Positions 1 to 7,905 are shown, counted from the stretch's first letter. The stretch is 64,000 nucleotides of DNA from Rodentibacter genomosp. 1 (GCF_001999285.1 NZ_MLHN01000014.1:30103-94102); one strand, 5' to 3'. The notes: generated by a model not told the origin, from the sequence alone. Program-made: numbers and translations.

Positions 1-651
1 CAAGTGAATTTCTCTCTGCTAATAACTGTTGAGCTTTGGCTTCGTTTTTCTCTGTACCAATCCCTAACAAATAGAAAATTACCAATTGTTTATAAGTATC
101 TTCAAATAAAAGATTGGTATTTTTCGTAGCCGGTATGGATAAATCAACAGCTGCCACATTTAACGCTTTCGCCCGTTGATAAGTTTGTAACGACCAATCA
201 AAGGCTTTCTCCCAGTTTTGTTTTACCCCGATTCCTTCTCGATACATTCCGGATAATAAGGACATTGCATGAAAATAACCTGCTTTGGCTGATTTTTCTA
301 CCAACATTGCTGCGGTGAGTTCATCATTTTCCAAATAAGAAATTGCCAAATTATAATCAGCCTTCGCATCACCTAAGGCTGAGGCTTTTTCTAACAAGGC
401 TTTTTTATCTGATTTGTTTTCCTCAAGATTCGCCAATCCCACATAAGCACGAGTAATTTTTTGCTCTGCGGCTTTTTCATACCATTTTTTTGCTAATGTA
501 TTATTCTCACTTTCCTTATAATAATGCCCACAGGTAAACACACATAAGTGATATATACGCCAACATAGGGTAGAAAAACGATACATCCCCCTAAAATTAA
601 AAATGCCCAAAAGGCAGCCATACCCAAAAATGATGCTAACTTTTTACGCAT
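1..651 (-). pseudogene. Sel1-repeat protein, frameshifted and cut by window edge
   Basis: The reading frame from the ATG at 651 encodes a hydrophobic N-terminus (MRKKLASFLGMAAFWAFLIL...) but stops at 493 after 52 codons. A second frame, open from 586 to the window edge, carries the rest: Sel1/TPR-like text such as LAKKWYEKAAEQ and SGMYREGIGVKQNWEKAFDW. Adding one G to the GGG run near 527-529 would join the two as ...CLPVGHYYKESENN.... The start is one base after the stop of the upstream Sel1 gene, so the two are probably co-translated. It could be a real mutation or a homopolymer sequencing error. Function unknown; Sel1 repeats mediate protein-protein contacts. Confidence 0.6.
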
Positions 652-652
652 A

Positions 653-1309
653 CTATTTCCCCTCATTCAAATTACGATACATATCACAGGCACCTTGATC
701 ACCATTCTCACAACTCTTTCCCATCCACTCTTTTGCTTTTTGCATATCTTGTCTAACCCCTTCACCCAAGAAGTACATTGTCGCCAGCATACCTTGAGCC
801 TTTGCATGCCCTTGCTCAGCGGCTAAGCGGAACCACTTCACGGCTTGGTAGTCATCTTGTTTTACGCCCCGTCCGTTGTCATACATCACGCCCAAATTAA
901 ATTGAGCCTTTGCCTCCCCTTGCTCAGCGGCTAAGCGGAACCACTTCACGGCTTGGTGGTCATCTTGTTTTACGCCTTGTCCGTTCAAATATGCATTCCC
1001 CAAATTAAATTGAGCCTTTGCATGCCCTTGCTCCGCCGCTAAGCGGTACCATTTCACCGCTTGGTGGTCATCTTGTTTTACGCCTTGTCCATTGTCATAC
1101 ATCAGCGCCAAATTAAATTGAGCCTGTGCATCCCCTTGCTCTGCTAAAGGCTTCCAAAGATTGTAAGCGGTTTGAAAATCGCCTTTTTCTATAGCTTCAA
1201 CGCCCTGTTGAAATTGGCTTTCACTATCCGAAAAAGCCACTTGGCTAAGCGTAGCGGTGGAAAAAGCAAAAAGTGCGGTAAAAAATAGGGTGGTTTTGTT
1301 GAATTTCAC
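653..1309 (-). CDS. Secreted Sel1-repeat protein
   Basis: 218 residues beginning at a GTG preceded by an AGGAAA ribosome site. There is a signal peptide (residues 1-27, ending near SQVAFS) and then four Sel1 repeats of 36 residues with the pattern AKAQFNLGxxYxNGxGVKQDD.QAVKWFRLAAEQG, so it is most likely periplasmic. The repeats are nearly identical at DNA level (108-bp period, about 790-1140), which makes the copy number prone to slippage. The short C-terminal tail has two Cys (ENGDQGAC). The next Sel1 gene follows one base after its stop. Related Pasteurellaceae proteins occur in multi-gene families; no specific role can be assigned. Confidence 0.85.
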   Translation of the reverse strand: MKFNKTTLFFTALFAFSTATLSQVAFSDSESQFQQGVEAIEKGDFQTAYNLWKPLAEQGDAQAQFNLALMYDNGQGVKQDDHQAVKWYRLAAEQGHAKAQFNLGNAYLNGQGVKQDDHQAVKWFRLAAEQGEAKAQFNLGVMYDNGRGVKQDDYQAVKWFRLAAEQGHAKAQGMLATMYFLGEGVRQDMQKAKEWMGKSCENGDQGACDMYRNLNEGK

Positions 1310-1613
1310 TGGGTTTTCCTCTTTGGTTAAATCATTAAATTGGTTAAAAAATGATTATAAGTTGTTTTTTTTTTGCGCAATATTTTATACTTTGGCTTGC
1401 TTTAATTGATTGAAACTTGAACGTTATTAGAATGAAATCTGAGGGAAAGAGAATGCCGAATTTGGAATAATAAATGCTATAATGCCGACTCCCCCAAATC
1501 CTTAAAGTGCGGTCGGTTTTGGCTGATTTTTCTGAATAATGGCATGACATCAAAATATGACAAAAGCCCATTAATTGCGTTATTTTTATCCAAAAGCCGT
1601 TGGAATCATGATT

Positions 1614-2561
1614 ATGATAAGAGAACCCCGTTTTTGCCAATTTGCCTTAGTGGAATTGTTGCCTTTTTTTGAAAGTGTGCCTACCCAATATGTTGTTGGG
1701 AAAGGCAATATTCGTATTGCCTATCGCCATTTTGTTCACGAGGGAAGTGCGGTCAAAAAATTGATGGTTTTGGTGAACGGGCGGGCGGAGAATATGATGA
1801 AATGGTCGGAGCTTGCCTATGATTTTTATCATCAAGGCTATGATGTATTGCTGTTTGACCACCGTGGTCAAGGCTATTCCGAGCGGCTTTTACAAAATCC
1901 GGAAAAAGGGCATTTAGATGAATTTCGTTTTTATGTGGAGGATATGCAAAAAGTGATTGAAGAAACGACCGCACTTTTTGACTATCAAACCCAACATCTG
2001 ATTTCCCATTCTCTTGGTTCATTGATTGCTGCTTATTATTTGGCAAATTGCGATCATCACATTCACAAAGCGGTGCTTTCTTCCCCTTTCTTTGGCGTGC
2101 CGTTAAAACAGCCGATTCGTGATGAGCTGATAATTGCCACCATGAATTTACTGGGGCAGGGGACGCGTTATGTTTTCGGCAAAGGGGCTTACAAACCGGC
2201 GCATCTTGAACAAAATGAGCTGAGTTTTTGTAAAACCCGTATGAAATGGATGAATAGAATCAACCGAAAATATCCCGATCTTCACCTTGGCGGCCCGACC
2301 TTCCGCTGGGTACATTTATGCCTGAGTGCGATCAAACGCTTGCCTACCATTCTTCCCCGCATTGAAATACCGGTGCTGATTTTGCAATCGGAAAAAGAAA
2401 AAATCGTGGATAACAAAACCTTGGAAAAACTGACCGCACTTTTCCCTCACGCTCATTGCGAGCTCATTCATCAAGCAAAACACGAGATTTTATTTGAACG
2501 GGACGAACGCCGAACACAGGCAATGGAAAAAATTGCCCATTTCTTGCAAAAATCATCGTAG
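1614..2561 (+). CDS. pldB: Lysophospholipase L2-like alpha/beta hydrolase
   Basis: An alpha/beta hydrolase resembling PldB, which removes the remaining acyl chain from lysophospholipids at the inner membrane. The nucleophile elbow reads LISHSLGSL (Ser in the GxSxG-like SHSLG). The DHRGQGYSER loop is typical of monoacylglycerol-lipase-type hydrolases, and the C-terminal AKHEILFE supplies the likely catalytic His. The frame opens at 1575, but the ATG at 1614 (MIREPRFCQF...) has GGAA ten bases upstream and matches the usual start of the family. Codons contain three uptake signals. It stands alone, between the Sel1 genes and potD. Confidence 0.85.
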   Translation: MIREPRFCQFALVELLPFFESVPTQYVVGKGNIRIAYRHFVHEGSAVKKLMVLVNGRAENMMKWSELAYDFYHQGYDVLLFDHRGQGYSERLLQNPEKGHLDEFRFYVEDMQKVIEETTALFDYQTQHLISHSLGSLIAAYYLANCDHHIHKAVLSSPFFGVPLKQPIRDELIIATMNLLGQGTRYVFGKGAYKPAHLEQNELSFCKTRMKWMNRINRKYPDLHLGGPTFRWVHLCLSAIKRLPTILPRIEIPVLILQSEKEKIVDNKTLEKLTALFPHAHCELIHQAKHEILFERDERRTQAMEKIAHFLQKSS

Positions 2562-2769
2562 TTTTATGGGATTTTTGGGGCTTCAAACTCATTAGACCTC
2601 TGTTCATTTCCCCTTCCAAGGCGGTTTAAATGTTATAAAAATGTTGCAAATCCGCCTTGTTACCCTACAATGGCGGAGCCTCAAATACTAAGGTTCTTCC
2701 CTCTTTGAGTGTGGCGATCTTACTTGAAAGATCTGGTTTTATTTTCTGTATTAAGGAGAATAAAAAATT

Positions 2770-3816
2770 ATGAAAAAATTGACCGCACTTTTCACTTCAA
2801 GTGTATTTTTATTTAGCACCCACAATATCGCAATGGCGAATGACAATACGGTTTATCTCTATACTTGGAGCGAATATGTGCCGGAAGGTTTACTGGACAA
2901 CTTTACCAAGGAAACCGGGATTAAAGTGATTGTTTCCAGTTTGGAATCAAATGAGACCATGTACGCTAAACTGAAAACTCAGGGTGAAAACGGTGGCTAT
3001 GATGTGATTGCCCCCACTAGCTATTTTGTCTCCAAAATGATTCGGGAAGATATGCTAAAGGCATTAGATCACGAAAAACTGCCCGTTATCAAAGAATTAG
3101 ATCCGAATATGCTGGATAAACCTTTTGATAAAGGCAACAAATATTCCTTACCTCAATTATTTGGGGCGACCGGTATTGCTTATAACACGGATACGCAAAA
3201 TCCCGCCCAATTTCAATCTTGGGGCGATCTGTGGAAACCAGAATTTAAGGGGCGTCTGCAAATGTTGGATGATCCAAGAGAATTGTTCAATATTGCCCTG
3301 TTAAAAATGAACAAAGACCCGAATACGCAAGATCCAAAAGTCTTGGAAGAGGCTTATCAAGAATTGCTTAAATTACGTGGCAATATTTTGGCATTTAATT
3401 CGGATAACCCATCCAGCAGCTTTATTTCAGGTGAAACAGAAGTCGGTTTATTATGGAATGGCTCCGTTCGCATTGCCAAAAACGAAGGGGCAAAAATTGA
3501 TATGCAGTATCCGAAAGAAGGCACAATGCTTTGGATTGATAATTTGGCCATTCCGAAAACCGCCAAAAATGTGGAAAGCGCACACAAGCTGATTAATTAT
3601 CTATTGAGTGCGGATGTGGCAGAAAAACTGACTTTACAAATCGGCTATCCCACTTCTAATCTCAAGGCATTAAAACGTTTGCCAAAAGAATTAACGGATG
3701 ATCGTGCAACCTTTATCACTCAAGACATGATCGATAGAAGCCAATGGCAACTTGATGTGGATGATGCCATTGAGCTGTATGATAGCTATTATCAAAAATT
3801 AAAAGCCGCTCAATAA
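2770..3816 (+). CDS. potD: Spermidine/putrescine-binding periplasmic protein
   Basis: 348 residues with a signal peptide (about residues 1-23, cleavage near AMA-ND) followed by VYLYTWSEYVPEGLLDNFTKETG, the characteristic opening of PotD, the substrate-binding partner of the PotABC polyamine importer. Full family length. The polar residues of the polyamine site are plausible (ETMYAKL, APTSYFV, WNGSVRIA). No potABC genes are next to it, so it acts as an orphan binding protein with a permease encoded elsewhere. The ribosome site AAGGAG lies at 2755. An uptake signal sits inside the signal-peptide codons (KLTALF). A strong terminator follows at 3831. Confidence 0.93.
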   Translation: MKKLTALFTSSVFLFSTHNIAMANDNTVYLYTWSEYVPEGLLDNFTKETGIKVIVSSLESNETMYAKLKTQGENGGYDVIAPTSYFVSKMIREDMLKALDHEKLPVIKELDPNMLDKPFDKGNKYSLPQLFGATGIAYNTDTQNPAQFQSWGDLWKPEFKGRLQMLDDPRELFNIALLKMNKDPNTQDPKVLEEAYQELLKLRGNILAFNSDNPSSSFISGETEVGLLWNGSVRIAKNEGAKIDMQYPKEGTMLWIDNLAIPKTAKNVESAHKLINYLLSADVAEKLTLQIGYPTSNLKALKRLPKELTDDRATFITQDMIDRSQWQLDVDDAIELYDSYYQKLKAAQ

Positions 3817-3830
3817 TATTGACGACAGAA

Positions 3831-3862
3831 AAATAAACCGCATAAAAGTGCGGTTTATTTTT
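3831..3862. terminator. Terminator of potD
   Basis: A perfect 12-bp stem (AAATAAACCGCA pairing with TGCGGTTTATTT) with a short AAAAG-type loop and a T-run. It contains the core of an uptake signal and sits 15 bases after the potD stop. Confidence 0.85.
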
Positions 3863-3904
3863 TGAAATAGAAGCAAATGGCGTATTTAGGTGAAAACATA
3901 CACC

Positions 3905-4021
3905 TGTAATTAAATTGTAATTGGCTTTTTCCTCGCTCAACCTCTAAAATACCCTACATTAAAGTCTCTATTTTTCGGTCTATATTGCCGTCCATTTTCT
4001 TATCCCAAAACAGGTAACTCA
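3905..4021 (+). promoter_or_regulatory. Stranded original mutS promoter region
   Basis: The 100 bases before the leftover mutS start at 4022 hold a promoter-like pair (TTGGCT near 3921, then TAAAAT 18 bases later) and an AGGT ribosome site at 4013-4016. Because the element has been inserted after codon 8, this promoter now drives only the short stub. The perfect terminator at 4101-4138 would stop transcripts before they reached the current mutS, 8 kb away. The promoter call is by eye. Confidence 0.5.
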
Positions 4022-4072
4022 ATGATTTCAGAAGATAATTTTTCTCATGATGCAGCGGGTTATGTTTATTGA
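4022..4072 (+). pseudogene. mutS: Orphaned 5' end of mutS (left attachment junction)
   Basis: A 16-codon frame beginning MISEDNFS and ending at TGA. Codons 1-8 match the start I recall for Haemophilus MutS ([16 protein letters not shown]), while codons 9 onward (HDAAGYVY) do not. The present mutS at 12219 has an unrelated first seven codons, then Ser at codon 8 and [10 protein letters not shown]. Joining codons 1-8 here to codon 9 there rebuilds a normal MutS N-terminus. The crossover therefore lies in or next to TCTCA at 4043-4047. Confidence 0.8.
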
Positions 4073-4100
4073 TTGGCAAGGGTTGGCACGTTATTAAAAT

Positions 4101-4138
4101 AAAAAGCTACATAATAACCTACACTTATGTAGCTTTTT
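4101..4138. terminator. Bidirectional terminator at left end of the element
   Basis: A perfect 14-bp stem (AAAAAGCTACATAA with TTATGTAGCTTTTT) around a ten-base loop, with A/T runs on both sides. It ends the leftward rep transcript and blocks readthrough from the stranded mutS promoter. Confidence 0.85.
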
Positions 4139-4152
4139 ATTATTGGTATTTG

Positions 4153-5181
4153 TTATTTATAGAATGGCTCAAAACGCTTTACAATATCCTGCCATTTATC
4201 CCAATTTATATCAAGTTGAAATTTGCTTTCAGCTTTTCTTAGTTGGTCATTTAAAACAACTTGATTATGGCGAGTTGAACCATTTTGGCTTGCTAAGTAG
4301 TTCTTTATTGAAACAGGTAAGCTCCTTGCTGTTTGCAAATATGGAAGAAAACCACTAATGTTATTTTCTATCAATTCTTCATCATAAATCTTTATGAGTA
4401 AAAATGGATTGTCTAGTTTTGATAAATTATGAAGTCGATATTTTTTCCCTTTATTTTTAGGTTTTATCCTAAGCTCTAGCCTTGTTATGCGAGTTTCAAT
4501 ATCCTTTTCACTAACAGTTATTAGGTCTTCACTATAATAGCTATTAGAAGTATATAGTTTTACCTTTTCATAAACCAGTAGATAAAAACTTGAACGATTT
4601 GAACCAACAGCATAGTTGTTTTTAAGATTATCCTTATTATTTATAAACCTAATACCTGTTCTTGCTTTCGAGATAGAGAAGTAATAATTGGTAATAAATT
4701 TTTTACTATGAATATCAATAGTAAGATCTAGTCTTGTTATTCTAGCTCTTCTAAATAATTTCTCTATTATTCCTTTACCAATTCCTTTCTTCAGCCATTC
4801 CACGATATTAAAGATTGAATCTATTTCTGCATATTGTGGAGATAACTCAAAGCGAATAGTTGGAACATTTACCTTATACAAAGGGTCATAGGATATCAAT
4901 AAATAGAAACTAGGATTGTTTTTGCAACTAATTTTAAAGTTTTCCTTATATTTATTACTAAGCCCAATCTCCTTTTTGATATTATACCTTCTTGATGTTT
5001 CTTTGGACAAGAACTCTAGTTTTCTACATATTTCCTGATATTCTATTTTTGATTTTATATCACAAACAAAAGATAATTTATCAATTCCCATACATAGATT
5101 ATTGCCTCGGAATTTTCCTACTCTAATGAAGTTATTCATTTTATAAATTGCTGCCTTATTTAATAGTATAGTATTACTCAT
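4153..5181 (-). CDS. Putative rolling-circle replication initiator (Rep_trans/phage CRI-like)
   Basis: 342 residues from the ATG at 5181 (MSNTILLNKAAIYKM), chosen because GGGGGAATT directly precedes it; the open frame extends upstream into alpA. Landmarks follow the pattern of Rep_trans relaxases and filamentous-phage CRI initiators: ITRLDLTIDI in the middle, then SSFYLLVYEKVKLY (a Tyr-x-Lys segment), then ITRLELRIKPK. In those families the fold nicks an origin and stays linked through a Tyr. The gene follows alpA by 10 bases, so the two are co-transcribed. I infer it replicates or nicks the excised element. I cannot identify the active Tyr or the origin with certainty. Confidence 0.6.
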   Translation of the reverse strand: MSNTILLNKAAIYKMNNFIRVGKFRGNNLCMGIDKLSFVCDIKSKIEYQEICRKLEFLSKETSRRYNIKKEIGLSNKYKENFKISCKNNPSFYLLISYDPLYKVNVPTIRFELSPQYAEIDSIFNIVEWLKKGIGKGIIEKLFRRARITRLDLTIDIHSKKFITNYYFSISKARTGIRFINNKDNLKNNYAVGSNRSSFYLLVYEKVKLYTSNSYYSEDLITVSEKDIETRITRLELRIKPKNKGKKYRLHNLSKLDNPFLLIKIYDEELIENNISGFLPYLQTARSLPVSIKNYLASQNGSTRHNQVVLNDQLRKAESKFQLDINWDKWQDIVKRFEPFYK

Positions 5182-5191
5182 AATTCCCCCA

Positions 5192-5428
5192 TTAATTAGT
5201 ATTACTAAGTAAATATGCTTGTAGTGTGCTAATAGAATGCGAAGAAACGCACTTACAAGTGGAAGAACGCTCTTCAATCCATTCATCAATTTCTTCTTCT
5301 AACCACGCAACCGCCCTTACTGAAAGCTTTTTTGGCTGTGGAAAATCAGATGATTTGATCAAGCGATAGATTGTCGATTTTGATAACGTCGTTTTTGCCA
5401 TTACCTGGCGAAGTTTTATAAGTTGCAT
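5192..5428 (-). CDS. AlpA-family regulator (MerR-like helix-turn-helix)
   Basis: 78 residues from the ATG at 5428 (MQLIKLRQVMAKTTLSKS), which has GAGGT five bases upstream; an alternative start lies 21 bases earlier. RQVMAKTTLSKSTIYRLIKSSDFPQP, then VAWLEEEIDEWIEER, is the standard AlpA arrangement: HTH followed by a Trp-rich helix. AlpA proteins activate excision or early genes in P4-like elements and in Gram-negative phage-inducible islands. It heads a leftward operon with rep and is divergent from the gene at 5633, sharing an intergenic region with three palindromes. Confidence 0.88.
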   Translation of the reverse strand: MQLIKLRQVMAKTTLSKSTIYRLIKSSDFPQPKKLSVRAVAWLEEEIDEWIEERSSTCKCVSSHSISTLQAYLLSNTN

Positions 5429-5538
5429 AGCTACCTCGATAGTCATCAAAAGGCGGAATTACCTTTTGTCGAGATGCATTTACAAATATGGGAAAATCAG
5501 TCTGAATTAGCTGAATTTTGGCTTTTTTATGAGTTAAA

Positions 5539-5610
5539 AACTGACAGTCAGTTATAAATAACTAAAATTTGCTGATTGTCAGTTTTGATAGGTATATACT
5601 GACAGTCAGT
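5539..5610. promoter_or_regulatory. Three palindromic operator-like sites
   Basis: AACTGACAGTCAGTT (5539-5553, perfect arms around a central A), a weaker CTGATTGTCAG (5572-5582) and ACTGACAGTCAGT (5598-5610). Centre spacing is about 31 and 27 bases, close to three and two and a half helical turns. They fill the divergent region between alpA and the gene at 5633; the last overlaps a possible -10 (TATACT). They are probably operators for an element-encoded dimeric regulator, with AlpA, the XRE protein or the 5633 product as candidates. Confidence 0.65.
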
Positions 5611-5632
5611 TGAATTTAAGAGAGGTATCAAT

Positions 5633-6040
5633 ATGCATAAGAATTTAATAGGTCAGACTGCTGAGCAAAAAAGAAACTACAAAGAGCAAAGAAAGCGGAG
5701 AGAGGAGATTAAAAAGAAATTCCCTAAGACAATAACTTACTATACCTATGAACCTATCAATAAAAAGATTGAGAAAAAAGCTGAAAGATTTACTGCAATT
5801 TTTGAAAAATTAAAGATTAAATATAGAAAAAGTGAACTAAAATCACTAGCTATTACTTACTATATCCATACTTATAAAAAAGAACATTTGAGAAAGTTAT
5901 TTTTATTTATATATAAAAAATTAGTTACAGATGAAGCTAGTGTAGATGACTTAATTCGACATTTAAATCGGAAGTTCTCTGAAATAGAAAGAAAATGGAA
6001 TAAAGAGTTGATTATTAAGTATCTACTATTCAAGAATTAA
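5633..6040 (+). CDS. Small basic protein of unknown function
   Basis: 135 residues, very rich in Lys, Arg and Tyr, preceded by a good ribosome site (GAGAGG) and by three palindromes. The N-terminal third (EQKRNYKEQRKRREEIKKKF) is strongly charged. The middle, AIFEKLKIKYRKSELKSLAITYYI, could form a helical DNA-binding unit of the ribbon-helix-helix or recombination-accessory kind. No family recognised. Its place opposite alpA suggests a regulator or replication accessory. It overlaps the end of the convergent peptidase gene by 11 bases. Confidence 0.7.
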   Translation: MHKNLIGQTAEQKRNYKEQRKRREEIKKKFPKTITYYTYEPINKKIEKKAERFTAIFEKLKIKYRKSELKSLAITYYIHTYKKEHLRKLFLFIYKKLVTDEASVDDLIRHLNRKFSEIERKWNKELIIKYLLFKN

Positions 6041-6485
6041 ATGAGATAAAGAAAACTGATGTAGGTAGAATTTCTGATATATTAATGCTTTTTATTGAGC
6101 AGCTATCAAATAGTATTAATTCTTCATCAGTATAATTGTTGATTACACTCCAATGAGAATAAGTAGAGAATAAAACACCTGCGTTTGGAGATTGTAAGTG
6201 GGTAATAATGTTAGATTTTAGAGTTGAACGTCGCTTTATTTCATTAGGCTGAATTTTGATCTTTTTATATAACTTAGATATATGGTTGAGTAAATACTCC
6301 ATTTGGTAAATATCTAAACCGTTAGTGAGGAGATCATAAACTCCCCAATTATTCATATAAGCAAGTAGTAACTCATTGAATAATGGTTTACGTTTTATTT
6401 TTCTATTTGATACGAAATAAACAGCATTCACAATGCTATAAATCCCACATAAACAGTCAAGTTCACCTTGTTGCAATGCTTTCAT
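6030..6485 (-). CDS. Papain-like cysteine peptidase, element-borne
   Basis: 151 residues from the ATG at 6485; the frame also opens at a TTG 18 bases upstream. The start MKALQQGELDCLCGIYSIVNA has the Q-G-x(4)-C-x-C-G-x-Y arrangement of papain-fold peptidases (oxyanion Gln and nucleophile Cys). Later SHWSVINN supplies His, and LILFDSCS supplies the Asp of the triad, in the usual order and spacing for C39/papain-like enzymes of about this size. It lies 41 bases after the XRE repressor on the same strand. I infer a regulatory or toxin-like protease; the substrate is unknown. The triad is inferred from pattern only. Confidence 0.6.
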   Translation of the reverse strand: MKALQQGELDCLCGIYSIVNAVYFVSNRKIKRKPLFNELLLAYMNNWGVYDLLTNGLDIYQMEYLLNHISKLYKKIKIQPNEIKRRSTLKSNIITHLQSPNAGVLFSTYSHWSVINNYTDEELILFDSCSIKSINISEILPTSVFFISFNS

Positions 6486-6526
6486 ATTAAAATTATATAT
6501 CAATATGTTAGCATATTTATTGCTAT

Positions 6527-6895
6527 CTACAAAACTGTCTCTAAAAAGACTAAAAGCCCTCGTTTTTTATCTGCACTTAGACGAGCTAAGTGTGCCGCTA
6601 ATCGATTTTGCACACTATCCTCTGAAACAGGAATAAACTTCCATTTGTCATTACTTTTAATATCGGATACACAATCAATAAAGAACCACCCGATTTCAGT
6701 GTTTAAGGTGGTTGCAATTTCGACTAAGTGAGCCACATTGATTTTATTTTCTCCACGTTCGTAGCGAGAAAGCTGCTGTTGGGCGATACCTATCTGTTCC
6801 GACAACTCTGAGGCGCTAAATCCAAGTTCTTTTCTTTTTTGTTGAATCCTTTTACCTATCAATCTATCCGTCTCTGTTACTGAAAGTTTCGACAT
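6527..6895 (-). CDS. XRE-family repressor
   Basis: 122 residues. The HTH sits at about residues 14-57 (IGKRIQQKRKELGFSASELS...IAQQQLSRYERGENKIN), a typical Cro/C1-type fold, followed by a short C-terminal region (residues 60-122) of unknown structure. It is divergent from the gene at 7003 across 107 bases and is followed on the same strand by the cysteine peptidase. The arrangement fits a lysogeny-type repressor controlling the rightward FtsK operon and itself. Confidence 0.88.
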   Translation of the reverse strand: MSKLSVTETDRLIGKRIQQKRKELGFSASELSEQIGIAQQQLSRYERGENKINVAHLVEIATTLNTEIGWFFIDCVSDIKSNDKWKFIPVSEDSVQNRLAAHLARLSADKKRGLLVFLETVL

Positions 6896-7002
6896 TGCTC
6901 AAGCCCTAAATTATCATTTATTGCTATTTTGTAAGTGTTTTACTCCTTTAAAAATATCGGTTATAGTATCTTTGTTCTATTTTACTTAATTAAGGGGTTA
7001 TT
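6896..7002. promoter_or_regulatory. Divergent promoter region, repressor versus ftsK-like operon
   Basis: The gap between the XRE start (6895) and the gene at 7003. Rightward, TTTACT near 6937 and TATAGT near 6963 are a plausible promoter, with AAGGGG six bases before the ATG at 7003. AT-rich half-palindromes (AAATTATCATTT at about 6910) could bind the XRE protein. By eye only. Confidence 0.4.
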
Positions 7003-7905
7003 ATGCCGTCTCAATCACAGGTTATCGATGCTTTCTATCGTTTGTATCAGGCTTATCATAATAAGCGGTTTACAAAGACGCTCAATTTTACTGAAAAGAC
7101 AGAGCGTGAATTACTCCCGTTAGTAAGAAATTACCTATTTGGTTATTTTGATCATCTTGAACCGGAAGCTGGGGTACAGATTACTACAAATGTTCAAGGT
7201 CGCTTTGATTTCCTCATTAATAATATCGCGGTTGAATTTGCAATCAGATCGGCAAGAAAAGGAGGAAATAACCTTAAAGCTGAAAAGAATGTGGGTGAAA
7301 TTAAAAAATTAATTAGACATCCGGATCATTCTTTAATGATTTTATTTGACTTTAAAAAATCTATTACGGATGAAGAGGTCAACAAAACCCTTGAAGAATA
7401 TAGAAAAATTCCTTCTCTAGGGCGAGGAAATCCTCACAGATATCCATTTACAGTCGCTTACTTTTATCAAGATGAATCGGGGGATCTATCGTATGACACA
7501 AGGAGAATCCGAGTAAAAAGACGACCGATTAGTCTATGTGAAGATAAAGATATTATTGAGCAAATCAACGTTATTAACCAACGAGATTTGACTGCTATAG
7601 AATTTGATTTTAATACTGGAGATTATATTTGTACATACTTGGTTGAAGTGAGGCTGAAAAAAGAGGGAGAATTAACGATTGAATATCAGGATAGTGAAGG
7701 AAATTATCATCAATATAAGGGCTGTGAAACAAAGAATAATACTTATGAGTTAATCTCGGCTGAAAACTCGTTGAATAAAGCCACAGTATCTTTGTCTCTT
7801 GATGAAGAAGATAAAACGTTGACGATTGAAGGGACACTAATAGAAGATGGTTATAAAAAAGAGTGGTTTATCGAAAATAATACTGAAGTAAATAATAAAA
7901 AATAG
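7003..7905 (+). CDS. Unknown protein with possible PD-(D/E)XK-like N-terminal fold
   Basis: 300 residues after a good ribosome site (AAGGGG). Residues 1-190 look mixed alpha/beta and include GRFDFLINNIAVEFAIRS (Asp69, Glu78). That resembles the D...E core strands of restriction-type nucleases, but the catalytic Lys position is not matched (E-F-A), so it may be inactive or a different fold. KNVGEIKKLIRHPDHSLMILFDF would suit the following helix and strand. Residues 200-295 are acidic and beta-rich. It is the first gene of the rightward operon; the FtsK-like gene starts 36 bases later. No close family recognised. Confidence 0.65.
   Translation: MPSQSQVIDAFYRLYQAYHNKRFTKTLNFTEKTERELLPLVRNYLFGYFDHLEPEAGVQITTNVQGRFDFLINNIAVEFAIRSARKGGNNLKAEKNVGEIKKLIRHPDHSLMILFDFKKSITDEEVNKTLEEYRKIPSLGRGNPHRYPFTVAYFYQDESGDLSYDTRRIRVKRRPISLCEDKDIIEQINVINQRDLTAIEFDFNTGDYICTYLVEVRLKKEGELTIEYQDSEGNYHQYKGCETKNNTYELISAENSLNKATVSLSLDEEDKTLTIEGTLIEDGYKKEWFIENNTEVNNKK

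Noticed and set aside
1344..1640. Minus-strand frame of 98 codons between the Sel1 genes and pldB
   Set aside because: Low-complexity composition, no ribosome site, overlaps the pldB start region and resembles no family.
3889..3906. AGGTGAAAACATACACCT as an operator or attachment site
   Set aside because: Short arms, single copy and no matching copy at the other junctions.
4047..4056. ATGATGCAGC at 4047-4056 repeated at 12255-12264 as a ten-base attachment core
   Set aside because: The copies are at different distances from codon 8 and the internal junction at 10391 lacks it; TCNCA at codons 8-9 fits all three junctions better. The ten-base match may be chance or a secondary feature.
6935..7123. 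62-codon frame overlapping the gene at 7003
   Set aside because: It shares the start region of a longer, better-supported gene in another frame and has no ribosome site.
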